Source: Gigaspora rosea
Taxonomy: Eukaryota > Glomeromycota > Glomeromycetes > Diversisporales > Gigasporaceae
DNA length: 64,000 nucleotides
Reading direction: 5' to 3'
Assembly: GCA_003550325.1 (NCBI GenBank)
Contig: QKWP01000003.1
Span: 129,064-193,063, forward strand
Positions 11,516-22,592 of the stretch are shown here, piece by piece. Both the position numbers and the translations under genes were made by a program. Within the stretch, counting starts at the first letter, position 1. Every line of letters starts with the position of its first letter. Below the pieces are notes generated by a model, which saw only the letters and a list, made by a program, of their open reading frames with translations, was not told the origin of the DNA and did no database searches.

Positions 11516-12500
11516 TATTTTAATTTTTATTTTTTTTTAATTACATTTTTATTTTTTTAATTATGTTTTTTTTTAATTACGTAATTTTTTTTAATAATTA
11601 ATGTTTTTTTTTAATAATTTTAATGTTTTTTTTTAACCATGTTTTTTTTAATAATTTTAATGTTTTTTTAACCATATTTTTTTCTATTTTTTGTTTATTT
11701 TTTTAAAATTTTTTTATTTTAATTTTTTTAATAAATTATATATATATTTTTTTAAGAATTTTTGATTTTTTCGCATATGCGATACATCGCACCCTATAAG
11801 ATCTGGTGTAATGTGAAATTAAAACAATAATTAATTCATTAGTTTAGGGTTAGGTTAAGAGATAGGGTTAGGGTAGAGCAATTTAGCAAAAAGATGCTAA
11901 CCCAAAATTTCGATAGGAATTTTTTTTGTTAGTGCATGAGAGATAATTTTATAGTCAAAATTCAAGCTATAGCTGATTTTTGAAAAAAAAAATATAATCA
12001 CTTCGATTTTACATTACACCTGATCCTGCTTTCTAATTGGTTGATCAAGGTGTGGCAGTACATTGCTATGGTAGTAAATTATAAAACCCTTTTTTAATTT
12101 TATTAGTTTTCGCTTTTTTTTTATAATTAATTTATTTTTAATTTTTTTTTAATTTTCTGATGGCAGCTTATGCCATCTGAATTTTATTTATCTTAATTTA
12201 TTTTATTAATTATTATTTATTTTATTATTAATTTATTATAGTTATTATTATTATTTAATTATTATTGGTTATAGTAGATCTAGATTAGATCCACGTGTTT
12301 TCTTATTTATATAGTATACTATATTTATTTATTTATTTTCATTATTTATAACTTTTTTTATTCTTTTTTTTATACTATACTTATCATTTTTTATTTAATT
12401 TTTTAAGTTTTTTTTTTATTATTATACATTTTATATAAATTATTTATTTTGTTATTAATACCGGTATTATTTTTTTTTATTTTTTCCCATTACACTTAAA
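11516..12500 (+). repeat. T/A-rich tract with embedded TTAGGG-type module
   Basis: Mostly runs of T with AATTTTTT and TTATT units, as at 6.2-6.7 kb. At about 11,840-12,060 it contains GGGTTAGGTTAAGAGATAGG, GTTAGGGTAGAG and then TTACATTACACCTGATCC with TTGG. This is the same order of motifs as at 3.0, 21.8, 22.7 and 60.7 kb. No gene. Confidence 0.55.
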
Positions 12501-13250
12501 TAACCGTTGTTAGCATCATCCATTTTGGAGCAACCTTTCTTCATCATTGGTGCTGTCCATTTTGGAGCAACAGTTTTATTTCGTTATTGGAGTTGTTTAG
12601 TCAGTGCTTCGTCATTGGAGTCATTAGTTAGTGCTTCGTCGTTGGAGTCAACTGTTTTGGTGTATTATTCATCGCTAGTGCTATTAGTTTGGTGTTTTAT
12701 CTTGTCATATTTTTGTTAACGCGCCCAGTTCTAAATACTATTTGTTCTTTAGTTTTTCTGTTTTTTAGGTTCTTCACGTGATTTCATGATTGTCTCATGC
12801 CATTTTCAACATTGTTTCAAGACTTCGCTCTGGGTGCCTTTTAGTTACTTTGGACATATCTTGTATGATTAAGTAGTGTCTTGTCGGCGAATTTGACATT
12901 GCTTCGAGTTCGTTTTAGAGGCCCTATAAGTTTTCTTGGGTGCTCTCTGTATGAGTTTGTGGTTGCCTCATAAAGTATCTTGTTGCCGATTTTGATATTG
13001 TTTTGGTATGTTTTGGAGGGCTTGTAGATTTTACTTTGGGTATATTAGTTTTTTTGGGTGTTTTCATATAGCTTTATTGTAGCTTTGTAGTTGCTTTAAG
13101 TATTTTGTTACCGATTTGTTGAACATTTTTCTTTTTTTTAGCAATCATGGTCATTGGGTGTTTTCTGTTTTTGTAGTATTGTATTATCACTAGTGTTTCA
13201 TTAGTTATTTGCCAAATTGTAACCGATTTGTTAGAGAATTGTTTCTAATA
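12501..13250 (+). repeat. TTGGAGT-rich block following a T-rich tract
   Basis: From 12,505 to 12,700 the sequence is a degenerate repeat of CATTTTGGAGCAAC, GTCATTGGAGTCATTAG and GTGCTTCGT. From 12,770 to 13,240 it continues with spaced TTGTTGCCGATTTTGA-like units about 100-130 bp apart. Comparable blocks follow T-rich tracts at 15.95, 21.43, 38.86 and 57.0 kb. An open frame here (12,507-12,719) is repetitive and not a credible gene. Confidence 0.55.
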
Positions 13251-13779
13251 AATAAATAAATAAAATTATAATTTTTATTATATTATTGTTATGGCAAAGT
13301 GATAATTAAGTGATCATACAGATGCATTAAGATTTATTAAATTTTATTAAAATTATTTGAATTTATTTTTCCCAATATTACTTTAGTACTGTATATCAGG
13401 GTACATGATATATTACAGAATTTATCTATGCGATATGTATCTAATATGTATATGGCATATATACTAAATATGTACTATATGTGTCTGTCATGTGTCCGAT
13501 ATTCTGCATAAACTCTATACATATCAGGTATGTGTATAAATATATCTTACACATATCGGTCATATATCATATACATATAACATATATATCAGGTGCCCGA
13601 TATTATACTGATATGTACAATTTTGACCTGTGAAGGCCTTACCATAATACCAAAAAAAATTTTTTTTACATTTTTTACAGTTATACAAAAAATTATATTT
13701 ATTAATAGTAAATTTAATAATTATTTTAGATCTATTTTAAGTCTATTTTTGGTTTATTTAATTCTACTTTGGTCCAAAC
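13251..13779. other. AT-rich intergenic DNA with TATATC/ATATGT clusters
   Basis: At 13,385-13,620 it has clustered GATATGTAT, ATATCGGT and CATATATCA words but no regular period. Nothing coding is recognised. Confidence 0.35.
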
Positions 13780-14395
13780 TGAATTATTTTAGTCTATTTT
13801 GGGTTAAATGAGCCCAAACTAGGTTTATTTGTATCCAAATCAAGTTTATTTGGCCTATTTCAAATTCAAATAAAACTCAAGCTGAATTTATTTAAATTTA
13901 CTTCAGTTTAAATAAACCAAGCTATATTTATTTGACTCTACTTTAGGTTCAAATGTACCCAAGTTTGGTTTATTTGACCCTATTTTGAACTCAAATAAAC
14001 CCAAACCAGATTCATTTAATTCTATTTTGGGTTCAAACTGAGTTTTTTTTAATTTTACTTCAGATTTAAATAAATCTAAGCCAGGTTTATTTGATTCTAC
14101 TTCAATATTTATAAAAATAGCTATAACAGAACTATATATTAAAATTAGCCTGCTTTGTAGTACAGTCAATTACATATAGTCATTATAGAATTTTATGCTT
14201 ATTGAGCTAATTAGTATTAATCTGTTTTTAAATCTAGTATTAGCCATAATTTAGTTGGTTAGCTAAACCTTTTTGACTAACTAGAATCAGTTATATCAAT
14301 ATCTGGTTATAAATAACTCTAATTTTGAATCTACATAATTGTATTATATTATATTAATAGGATTTATATAGTTTATATAGTATTACTATTAGTTA
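13780..14395. repeat. Minisatellite-bearing dispersed repeat, AT-rich copy
   Basis: The first 330 bp are degenerate ~40-bp units of GTTTATTTGA...CTATTTTGGGTTCAAAT. The remaining 290 bp align with 44,570-44,830 (TTAAAATTAGCCTGCTTTGT ... TAATTTTGAATCTACAT). Compared with the 44-kb copy, most differences are C-to-T and G-to-A, and the TTCGGG words of that copy appear as TTTGGG or TTTGAA. The minus-strand frame here (13,903-14,169) is only a translation of the minisatellite. Confidence 0.75.
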
Positions 14396-14557
14396 GAAAG
14401 AGCATCAGATTATAGAGCTGAGTTTAGTTAGCAATAGTGACTAAAACAGCAAAATTGGATCATGAAATATAACAATCTTAAAAAGATAGAGATTTAATTG
14501 ATTATACAAATATGTTGAAATAGAAGAGGTTACAAAATTGAAGATAACAAAAAAATA

Positions 14558-15284
14558 CAGTCAGACCTCCCTATAGTCACACCCTATATAGTCACACCTC
14601 TATTTAAGCACCTGATTTTGTGCGATGGACTCAAACATAGTAAAAAAACCTCATTATAGTCACAAATCGCTTATAATCACTATCACCATGAAAATTTGAT
14701 TTTTTAACAATTTTATTAATAAAATATCCTCATTATAGTCACCAATTTTTAACTAAATATGGATTATATAATCTGATTGGCCAATTTTCATATTCACATA
14801 TAGAGTGATCCTATAGGCGAAATGTGGAGTGCTTTCATCTAAAACTTTTTTTCTTACTAAGTTAACAATACATGCCCACTAATTGAAAGTTGTAGAGCTT
14901 GTCGAGGCGCATCTAACGGTGGTTAGATCATCCAAATCGACCTAATGGATGGTGAGACATCGTCGAAAAACTATTGGCTGACTATATAAAATCTCTTATA
15001 TTGTTTACATATAGATTTTATATAGTCGGCCAATCGTTTTCGATGATATCTCGCCATCCACTGGGCCGATTTGAATGATCTAACCACCATTAGATGCATC
15101 TCGACGAGCTCTACAACTTTCAATTAGTGGACATGTATCGTTAACTTAGTAAGAAAAAAGGTTTAGATAGAAGCACGCCACATTTCGCCTATAGATATCC
15201 ATAATGAGGTATTTTTAGTCACACCTCTTTACAATTACCAAAATAGGGTGCGACGGACTTGGTGATTATAGAGAGGGACGACTG
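14558..15284. mobile_element. TA-flanked inverted-repeat element (Tc1/mariner- or pogo-like MITE)
   Basis: Bounded by TA at 14,556-14,557 and 15,285-15,286, with ends CAGTCAGACCTCCCTATAGT and the complement of CAGTCGTCCCTCTCTATAAT. The ends resemble those of 51,789-51,983 and 58,134-59,653 and are of the CAGTCAGACCTC type. A foldback of 384 bp is nested inside. No transposase. Confidence 0.75.
14811..15194. repeat. Near-palindromic foldback element nested in the TA element
   Basis: The two ~180-bp arms are nearly complementary from CTATAGGCGAAATGTGG at the left tip to CCACATTTCGCCTATAG at the right. They meet at ATATAAAATCTCTTATATTG near 15,000. The arms share motif order (TTACTAAGTTAAC, then AGTTGTAGAGC, then a GGTTAGATCAT-like word) with the foldback at 17,768-18,311, indicating a common family. 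Confidence 0.8.
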
Positions 15285-15630
15285 TAAATTAAAAAAATGA
15301 ACTAATCAATTAATTAAATTATTAATTGATATATGGGTTTAATTAATTAGTTTAAGAATTGATTGATATACAAATTGATCAACAATTGATCTAAATATAG
15401 TGCAGAAGTGGTAATCATTTCACTTTGTATAGTCTTTAAGTATTGTATACTGTAACAGTTTTTTTAATTTTTTTTTTTAATAAATATTTTTTTAATAGTT
15501 TTTATTCTTTTTTTAATATTTTTTTAATATTTTTTTTAATAATATTTTTTTTGAAAAATTATACTTGGTGACCCATTACAATAGTGATTCTTATATAATT
15601 GACCAATTATTTTTGAGTTTGGCAATCATA
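15285..15630. other. AT-rich intergenic DNA
   Basis: AATTAATTGAT-like runs at 15,300-15,390 and T-rich sequence at 15,460-15,560. The last 50 bp (GACCAATTATTTTTGAGTTT...GGCAATCATA) match the flank of the empty site near 4.87 kb. Confidence 0.4.
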
Positions 15631-15876
15631 TGGGGGCGTCAATAGAATCCAGGCAAATTGTTTCTAAGTAAATTTTTTTTAAACTTTAGATTAAACTATC
15701 CTAGCAACTATTAAACCAATCTTGATAAAAATTTTTTTATTTTAATTCTATGTAGTTATAGAATTAAAATAAAAAAAATTTTATCAAGATTGGTTTAATA
15801 GTTGTTAAGATATTTTAATCTAAAGTTTAAAAAAAATTACTAAAAATGATTTGCCTGGTTTCTATTGACGCCCCCA
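15631..15876. mobile_element. Palindromic MITE with TA duplication
   Basis: The 246-bp element reads TGGGGGCGTCAATAGAA at one end and its complement at the other, and is nearly self-complementary throughout. Comparison with the unoccupied paralogous site at about 4,885-4,905 (AATCATATATAAAC) shows exactly one extra TA. A shorter diverged copy lies at 59,673-59,841. Confidence 0.85.
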
Positions 15877-16419
15877 TATATAAACAATAATCTTCATTTG
15901 ATAATCATTGTTTTTTTTTGTTTTTTTTTTTTACAGGATCATTTTGGAGTTATGTCATTAAAATGTCTTATTATTTTAGAAACATTTTTTTGAGTCATCT
16001 TGGAGTCATTGCTTGTAGTATAGTTTTGTCTTTTCAAAACTGCTTTCACTAGAGGTTTGCTTTTTACTAGTATTTCACTATTTTAGTAGTTTTTATTTAA
16101 TTTTTATTTTCTTTCAGTTTTTTCATTAAAAAGTTTTTCAGTAGTACTAATCAAATATTGAAATCTGGAGCTGGAGAAACAAGTTTCTTTATTCTTTTTT
16201 TCATTTTTTTAATTATTTTTTTATTTTTTCATTTGTTTCTGTCATTTTTTTTATATTTGTTACTTTTTTTTTTGTTATATATTTGTCAATTTTTTTGTAT
16301 TTGGCTAATCATTTTTTAATCTTTTTTTTATTTATTTTTTTGACAGACTTGTTGGTGCTTAAATACAAATTGAATCAACTAATTAAGCTAATTTTAGTAA
16401 TTATTACTTTGCAATTGCA
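15877..16419 (+). repeat. T-rich tract with TTTTGGAGTTATGTC block
   Basis: At 15,905-15,935 a T-run ends in TTTTTTTTTTACAGGATC. It is followed by TTTTGGAGTTATGTCATT and GAGTCATCTTGGAGTCATTG (15,950-16,015), the same T-tract plus TTGGAG arrangement as elsewhere. T runs resume at 16,190-16,350. Confidence 0.5.
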
Positions 16420-17767
16420 AGCCTAGCATCATCCGGCTACCTTAATTTGTACCCAGATGCAACCTGTTGCACTAAGTTACGTATGGTCCAGAAATTTTAT
16501 CTTGGCTACATAGCTATCTTACAAACCAAACCAAAATGGTACGACACCATTTACAATTCTATCTTGAGAAAACAAACTTTCAACTAAATCTTTCTTTCTC
16601 TGAAGATAATAATTGTTCTTAACTCTTTTATTCAGCAAACTTTCTTCTCCTAGACTTCTGTTAAAAAGCTTAACTTTTCTTGAAGAAACCTCATTGTCAC
16701 ACTTCTTGCACTTGTCATTTCTTGAAATTCCATTAACTTTTTCCCACAGATTTACTTCTTTATATTGTCTTTGCTGTATTTCTTCATAAAAACACTCCTC
16801 AATGATTCTAGTATAGAAATCCAAGCATTAATAGACTTCTTTTTTACTGATCTCAGCTTTACATAACTTATTTACTATATCATTGATAAGCAATTCTCTA
16901 ATATGGCTCTTCCTTCTCCTCCTTTCTCTTGTCGGACCAAAAATAATCTTCTTAAAATCGGCCTTGTATAACAAAACCTTACTTGAGTAGTCAAGTTTCT
17001 TCTATGCACTTTTACTAGCAACCTTCTCAATCATCTCCCAGTACCACTTGTACATTTTATATACTGTTAAATGATCGAGAGACTCATCTTCCTCCTGACA
17101 AGCAATACAAGTACTCGTGCTATATATCTCAGGTTTTCTTTTCCTAAGTATGATCAAAACTGGCACTTCATTGCTCAAGCATTTAAGCCTAAAAGCTATC
17201 CTACCACTTGCTTCAAGCGACTTGCATTTTACTCCTGTTCTTTGCTTGTTCTGTTTCCAGAACCTTAACCAATAATGCCTTAGCTCACTATCTTTCTCAA
17301 AAGACTATATTACACTTGAGCTTCTCCATTCTGCTCTTAGTCTTATATTTAAAACTACCTTTATTAGCTTTCTTGCTGGTTTTTTTACCGGTAGCTCTTT
17401 CCAATACATCTTGTATGGATATCTACAATTGCCTTCTAGCTTTAAATGTGAAGCTCTCTTCAAAGATGCTCATTCTTTTGCTAATTCATTAGCTTTCTCA
17501 TTCTACCAAATCTTGCTATAAGCCTTAATTTTAATCAAATCCAACCTGATACCTTTTGACTTGCACAAATCTTTAATTTTGAACACTAACTTATAATTCT
17601 TATTTCTACCCCAACTTTTAATATTATCTAATCTGGTCATGAATTCTAGACTTGCAATTGAAGCAGCACTATCTAATTTGATTGCTATTCTATTGTTACT
17701 CAATAATACTAAAACTACCATTAATACTGCAATTAATTTTGCCTTAGTCGACGATAGCTACTTTAAA

Positions 17768-18311
17768 AACTTAATTAGTGATCCATCTAAGAACTATAGA
17801 ATTTTTATAATTTTTTATATTAAAATTTGGGGCATATTTAATATAAGTTTTATAATAGAGTGGAATCTGGCGCTGCTCTCTAAGTGATATTGTTTTTTTA
17901 CTAAGCTAACCTTTCTTCAAATTTTAACAAAAGTTGTAGAGCAAGTTTTTTTAATTTAATGTAGTAAGATCAGTAAAGTTAATCTGGTAGTTCTTGAGAT
18001 ATTTTAAGTTTTCTCTTTACAATCATATAAAATTTCTTTACAATTTATAAAGAAATTTATATGATTGTAAGGAGAAAATTTAAAATATCTCAAGAACCAC
18101 CAGATTAATTTTACTGATCTTACTACCATTAGAATCGCAAATACTTGCTTTACAACTTTAGTTAGAAGTTGAAGAAAGGTTAGCTTAGTAAAAAAACAAC
18201 TTCACTTAAAGAGCAGTACCAGATTCTACTCTATTATAAGACTTATATTAAATATGCCCCAAATTTTATTATAAAAAACTATAGTTCTTAGATGGATCGC
18301 TAATTAACTTT
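17768..18311. repeat. 544-bp near-perfect foldback inside the RNase H region
   Basis: The arms run inward from TTAATTAGTGATCCATCTAA on the left and its near complement on the right (TTAGATGGATCGCTAATTAA). They meet around 18,035-18,045 at TTTACAATTTATAAAG. The left arm tip includes the RNase H codons for DGSLI, and the right tip carries an inverted copy of them. The palindrome may therefore extend into host sequence, or the tips may reflect an inverted duplication made at insertion. Motif order matches the foldback at 14,811-15,194. Confidence 0.8.
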
Positions 18312-19318
18312 TTCTTCTATTATACTACTCTCATTCTCTTCATTGACCAATACCCAACTTGTACCCATTGCAGTAGAGCCACTTCTTTTTACTAACGACC
18401 TATTTGTATAAAAACAGTAGTTGGGTTACCAACTTCTAGTCAAAATTTTTAACTGTCCCAATAATTCCTCTTCTAACTCTCTTTTAAAACCTTGTTGCTT
18501 AATTAAACACTCTTCATGACTATCATTTTTGTCTCAGATTTGAACATCTCTTTTCCTTCATTTTCCGCCTTAAAACCTACTATTTCTTTTGTAATTACTG
18601 GGACCCTTTTACCATGCTTAATACCCAATTTTGGTACTACTCCTATCAAGTTTTCTCTTTTAACCCAAAACAACTCTGCTCTACTTTTATATTGACCTTC
18701 TTTAGAAATCCATTTCTGCATCTTCGGGAACTCTATTTTCTTTATCTTCATCTACTGACCAGCTTTCCACGAACAGCTTCTTTTTCTTCTTTTCTTTGAC
18801 TTTACCTATAACTGACTCTCCCTTTTCGTTATTTAGTACAACCCACTCATGCTTCCTTTTGTTCTCTGACAATTTAGATGCATAAGTTTTCATTGACAAA
18901 ACATTCTCTGCCTGAACTTGAAACCTCTCATCAACTACCCTCATGCTCTAGTGCTTAATAATTCTCTTTTCTACTTTTTCAAACCATTTCGCTTTTTTAC
19001 CATTCAAAGACTTGGCTCTTAAAGCATAAAATTTGTTCTAAGTTATCATTTTAACACCGTTTTCTTCAATTAACAGATTAACATAATAAATTTGTACTCC
19101 TTATATATGCCTTAGCGAAAATTCTCTCTCCCACCAATTCTTCTATTGTTGGTCTGAAACCAGAAATACTCTATGATCTCTCTGCCATTCTGATAGAAAT
19201 TCCTATTTCTTAGGCTTTAACCAAAATCTGCATACTAAATTATTCTTCCAAATTTTTTGTAAGCTATTGTTATAGAACAGGTTTCTAAATTCTAAAAGCT
19301 AGAATATTCTAAGTGTTT

Positions 19319-19506
19319 CTATTACTCTATTACTTTATTACTTTATTACTTTATTACTTTATTACTTTATTACTTTATTACTTTATTACTTTATTACTTT
19401 ATTACTTTATTACTTTATTACTTTATTACTTTATTACTTTATTACTTTATTACTTTATTGTTTTATTACTTTACTTTATTGTTTTATTGTTTTATTACTT
19501 TATTGT
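19319..19506 (+). repeat. ATTACTTT octanucleotide microsatellite
   Basis: About 18 near-perfect ATTACTTT units followed by ATTGTTTT variants. The open plus frame across it (repeating FITLLLYY) is an artefact of the repeat. Confidence 0.95.
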
Positions 19507-20855
19507 TTTTATTGCTTTTCAAAAGATATATAAACCCTAGCTTTTATCCTTTCTTAGCTTTAGGATTTGTTCACTGCAATTCTTCAGTTATCGGAATTCT
19601 TTAGACACAGAAACCTTTAGATAGTCTTGTAGCAAAGTCTTGTAACGTACTTAAATAAAATATATCTTTGCCCAACTAAATACACTCCTGTTCTTTGAGT
19701 AAAATATATCGAACTGCCACAGTGAGGAAACATTCCACTTCTACACCGCTTCATATCTTCTCTAACCCTACAAGATCCCTGTCGCTATGTGCTATGTTGC
19801 TAGTGGTATATTAAGAAGGCTATACCGCTTGTAACACTATGATTTTTGGAATCCTTCCACTGCTCTGTTACTAAACCTGCTAAGGCATATCCTTGTCTAA
19901 CTTTTAATCTCGTAAGTTTGCCAACCTGATCCACACTATTGAGTCTATTCTGCAAGCTTACTACTTGTTGACTTAATACCTCATGTCCTAGCAATCTACA
20001 TCTTCCTAAACCTTGATGTTTTAAAATATAGTTCCCAGTCATTGCAGACAAACCTATTTTATTCTTAATAAGCCTCACAACAGGTTGGTGAATTTTTTTC
20101 AATTCTCGCTTAAGATAATTTAGTAATCTGTAACAAATAAGCTAATTTTGGTACTAGGCACACATTGTTCATGTAAATTAGCTAACTTATAGTTATCTTC
20201 TTGTAACTTACTACCAACTTTGCTTTCTTCTCTAACTGCCATTCATTGGTGCTACTACTTAGCCAAATTCCAAGCACCCAAACTAACGATTTCTTATCTT
20301 TTGCTTGAACTCGCTCCTTGCCAATTTTAATATATCTCTTCTCCTTCTGGATACTAGCATTTATAACAAGTAGCTTGACTTTTTGCTGTTAATATAAATA
20401 TCATCAAATTTAAAAAACCTTTGTGAGATTTGAATTAACTTTTCTATCTGGTTTTTACTCCCAGCTATCCATGTGGTGTCATTAGCAAAAGCTACTACTG
20501 TCTGCTGCGCTTTATTTACTTTTACTGAGTTTGTTCTAATATCTAACAGCTCGTCATGTTGAACTCTATAACCAAGTTCAGTATCATCTTGTATTCGTCG
20601 GAGAAGCGGATCATAAAAAATTCTCTGTATTAAACGTGAAATTGTTTCATCTTGTTTGATACTGTCACCTGCTTCAAATTCTTTTGTTGCACCAAATTTA
20701 GTCAAAACTCTAACTTTTTTACCTTAAACAGATCTACTATGAACCTAATTACTTGTTCTGGCAATTTAACTCTCTGTAGTGCAAATCTTAAAGTTCTAAT
20801 CGATACCGAATCATATGCTTTTTTCATATCATATAAGACTACCAAAGCTTCTTTC

Positions 20856-21678
20856 TATTTTTTTATTTTCTTCCTCTCTTTCTACTTTCATTCGTTCATT
20901 TTTTTTATTTATATAATTTATTGAATTAGCAGGTTGTCTTTATTAGATAAGTTTTTTTTTAACAAGTTTTTTAATTTTTTTTTTAGTATTTGTTAGTAGT
21001 TTGAATAAATAGCAAATGATTTTTTTTATACTTATGTTTTTTTTCTTTTTTGTTTCAAGTTTTTTTTTTTTTGGATTTTTTTTTATTTGTTTTTTTTCTT
21101 TTATTCTTTTATTTTTTTCTTTGTTCTTTTATTTCTTTGGATCTTTTTTTTTGTTTTTTTAACTAACTTTTTTTTTATTTATTTAATAATTTATTGAAGA
21201 TAGCAATTTATTGAAAATAACAGGAATGTCTTTATTAAAATAAGTTTTTTTAAAAACTTTTTTCTTAACTAATTTTTTTTTAACTAAATTTTTTTAATTT
21301 TTTTAAATTTGTAGTTATTCACCAGTTTGGAGTAGTCAGAGATAATTTTTTTATATGTGTATAGCAGGTGGGACTTAGTTTTTTTTTAGTTTTTAGTTTT
21401 TTTTACTAACTAATTTTTTTTGCATTTTATTATTAATGATTAGTCATCTTTATTAGAGTTGTTGTTGGAGTTATCATAATTGGAGTTGTCAGTTATGGAG
21501 TTGTTGAAACCAAATTGTTTAGGTTCCAGGGATTGAAGAACTTGACTAAAGGTACTATAAAGTTTTTAGTTTAGTATATATTTTAGGTTCAATCTGTATT
21601 ACAATTTTTAGATTCAATCTGTATTACAATTTTTTAGATTTGATTTGTATTACAATTTTCTTTTGTATTTTTTTAATA
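20856..21678 (+). repeat. T-rich tract followed by TTGGAGTT block
   Basis: T-rich sequence (20,930-21,420) leads into TTAGAGTTGTTGTTGGAGTT, ATCATAATTGGAGTTGTC and TATGGAGTTGTTG at 21,455-21,510. Three AGATTCAATCTGTATTACAA-like units follow at 21,580-21,655. Same arrangement as near 12.5, 38.9 and 57.0 kb. No gene. Confidence 0.5.
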
Positions 21679-22027
21679 GAATTTAACTAATTTTAACACC
21701 TGGTTAAAGTTATAAATTTTAACCACCCTTTATTTTTATAGAAGTTTTTTATATAAAAAATTATTCTTTAAAGATTAGAATTAGAGTAAGGGTATAGGTA
21801 TATTAAGTTAGAGGATGGATTGATTATTATATGCAAAATTAGATGCCAAAAACTTTTATTTAATAGCCCAAAGCTAGTTTTTGTAATAAAATTTTGCGAT
21901 ATTGATAATTTTTTGATTTTTTTTAAATTTTCTTAAAATTTTGTTTATTTTGTTACACAAGATCCTGCGACCTGATTGGTAAATTATAGGGTGGTTACAT
22001 CACCAGGCGGGCGAGTTAGCAACACTC
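21679..22027. repeat. ~345-bp direct repeat, copy 1
   Basis: Alignable end to end with 22,593-22,934, from GAATTTAACTAATTTTAACA to GAGTTAGCAA(C/T)ACTC. It includes TTTAAAGATTAGAATTAGAG where copy 2 reads TTTAAAGATTAGGGTTAGGG, and ends with TTACACAAGATCCTGC then CTGATTGG. Confidence 0.8.
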
Positions 22028-22175
22028 TTTTTAATAAATTAATAAATTTCAAATATATACAATGACCAATTAAAAATGATCACATGATTTACATGCTGAC
22101 CAATTAGTATTGGTCATTTTGATTGGTTGATCATAAAGTCACTATGGTGATGGGTTGCTATAAACTAACACCCTT
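22028..22175. repeat. Dispersed GACCAATTAAAAATGAT repeat, copy 2
   Basis: Counterpart of 11,340-11,515, ending at GGGTTGCTATAAACTAACAC where the other copy has AGGTTGCCATAAAATAACAC. It lies between the two ~345-bp direct repeats. Confidence 0.6.
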
Positions 22176-22179
22176 GGAT

Positions 22180-22430
22180 AATTTTATTATCAAATGACCA
22201 GCTTACAAAAATAATTTTAACAAGCTAAAAATTATTAAAATCTAATTACAGAATCTCTTGAAATAATTAAGATTTAGTGTTATTATAAATATTTTAAAAT
22301 TAATTTAACCAAATTTAAATATTAAAATAGCATAAATCTTAATAATCATAGAATTCTGTGATTAGATTTTAACAATTTTAGAATTGTCTTATTGAGCTAG
22401 TCATTTTGGTAGTAAGATTATTAAAAACAG
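22180..22430. repeat. AT-rich foldback
   Basis: Left arm (TCAAATGACCAGCTTAC...TTATTAAAATCTAATTACAG) pairs imperfectly with right arm (CTGTGATTAGATTTTAACAA...GAGCTAGTCATTTTG), centred near 22,300. Probably a decayed palindromic MITE. Confidence 0.55.
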
Positions 22431-22592
22431 GCCAGTAAATAGAAAGTTATTTATTATTAAAATATTATATTATTTTTAATATTAATCTTAATATACAGAT
22501 TCTTAATTATACCAAGATATTAATTATTAATATTTATTTTGTAATAAATACTTTACAAAAATATTATATAAATCTAATTAAATTAATTTTAA

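Larger units (their letters stand above)
16420..20855 (-). pseudogene. Decayed 5'-truncated non-LTR retrotransposon (RT + RNase H)
   Basis: The minus strand begins inside the reverse-transcriptase palm domain at DMKKAYDSV (RT motif A, about 20,800-20,830). It continues through LPEQVIRFIVDLF, QDETIS, a YDPLLRRIQDD-like segment and then AFANDTTW at about 20,475-20,492, where the catalytic F/Y-x-D-D is changed to F-A-N-D. Downstream is a lysine-rich linker (18.5-18.95 kb). An RNase H domain follows: DGSLI near 17,780, a DSAASIASL-like segment near 17,650, then IRLDLIKIKA near 17,540, and a stop where N-x-x-A-x-x-L-A-K-E would continue. The 3' part runs to about 16.42 kb. Several frames, stops, a microsatellite and a foldback insertion show it is dead. 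Loss of the 5' end is typical of LINE insertions. Confidence 0.75.

Noticed and set aside
19313..19540. 75-codon frame
   Set aside because: Pure translation of the ATTACTTT microsatellite.
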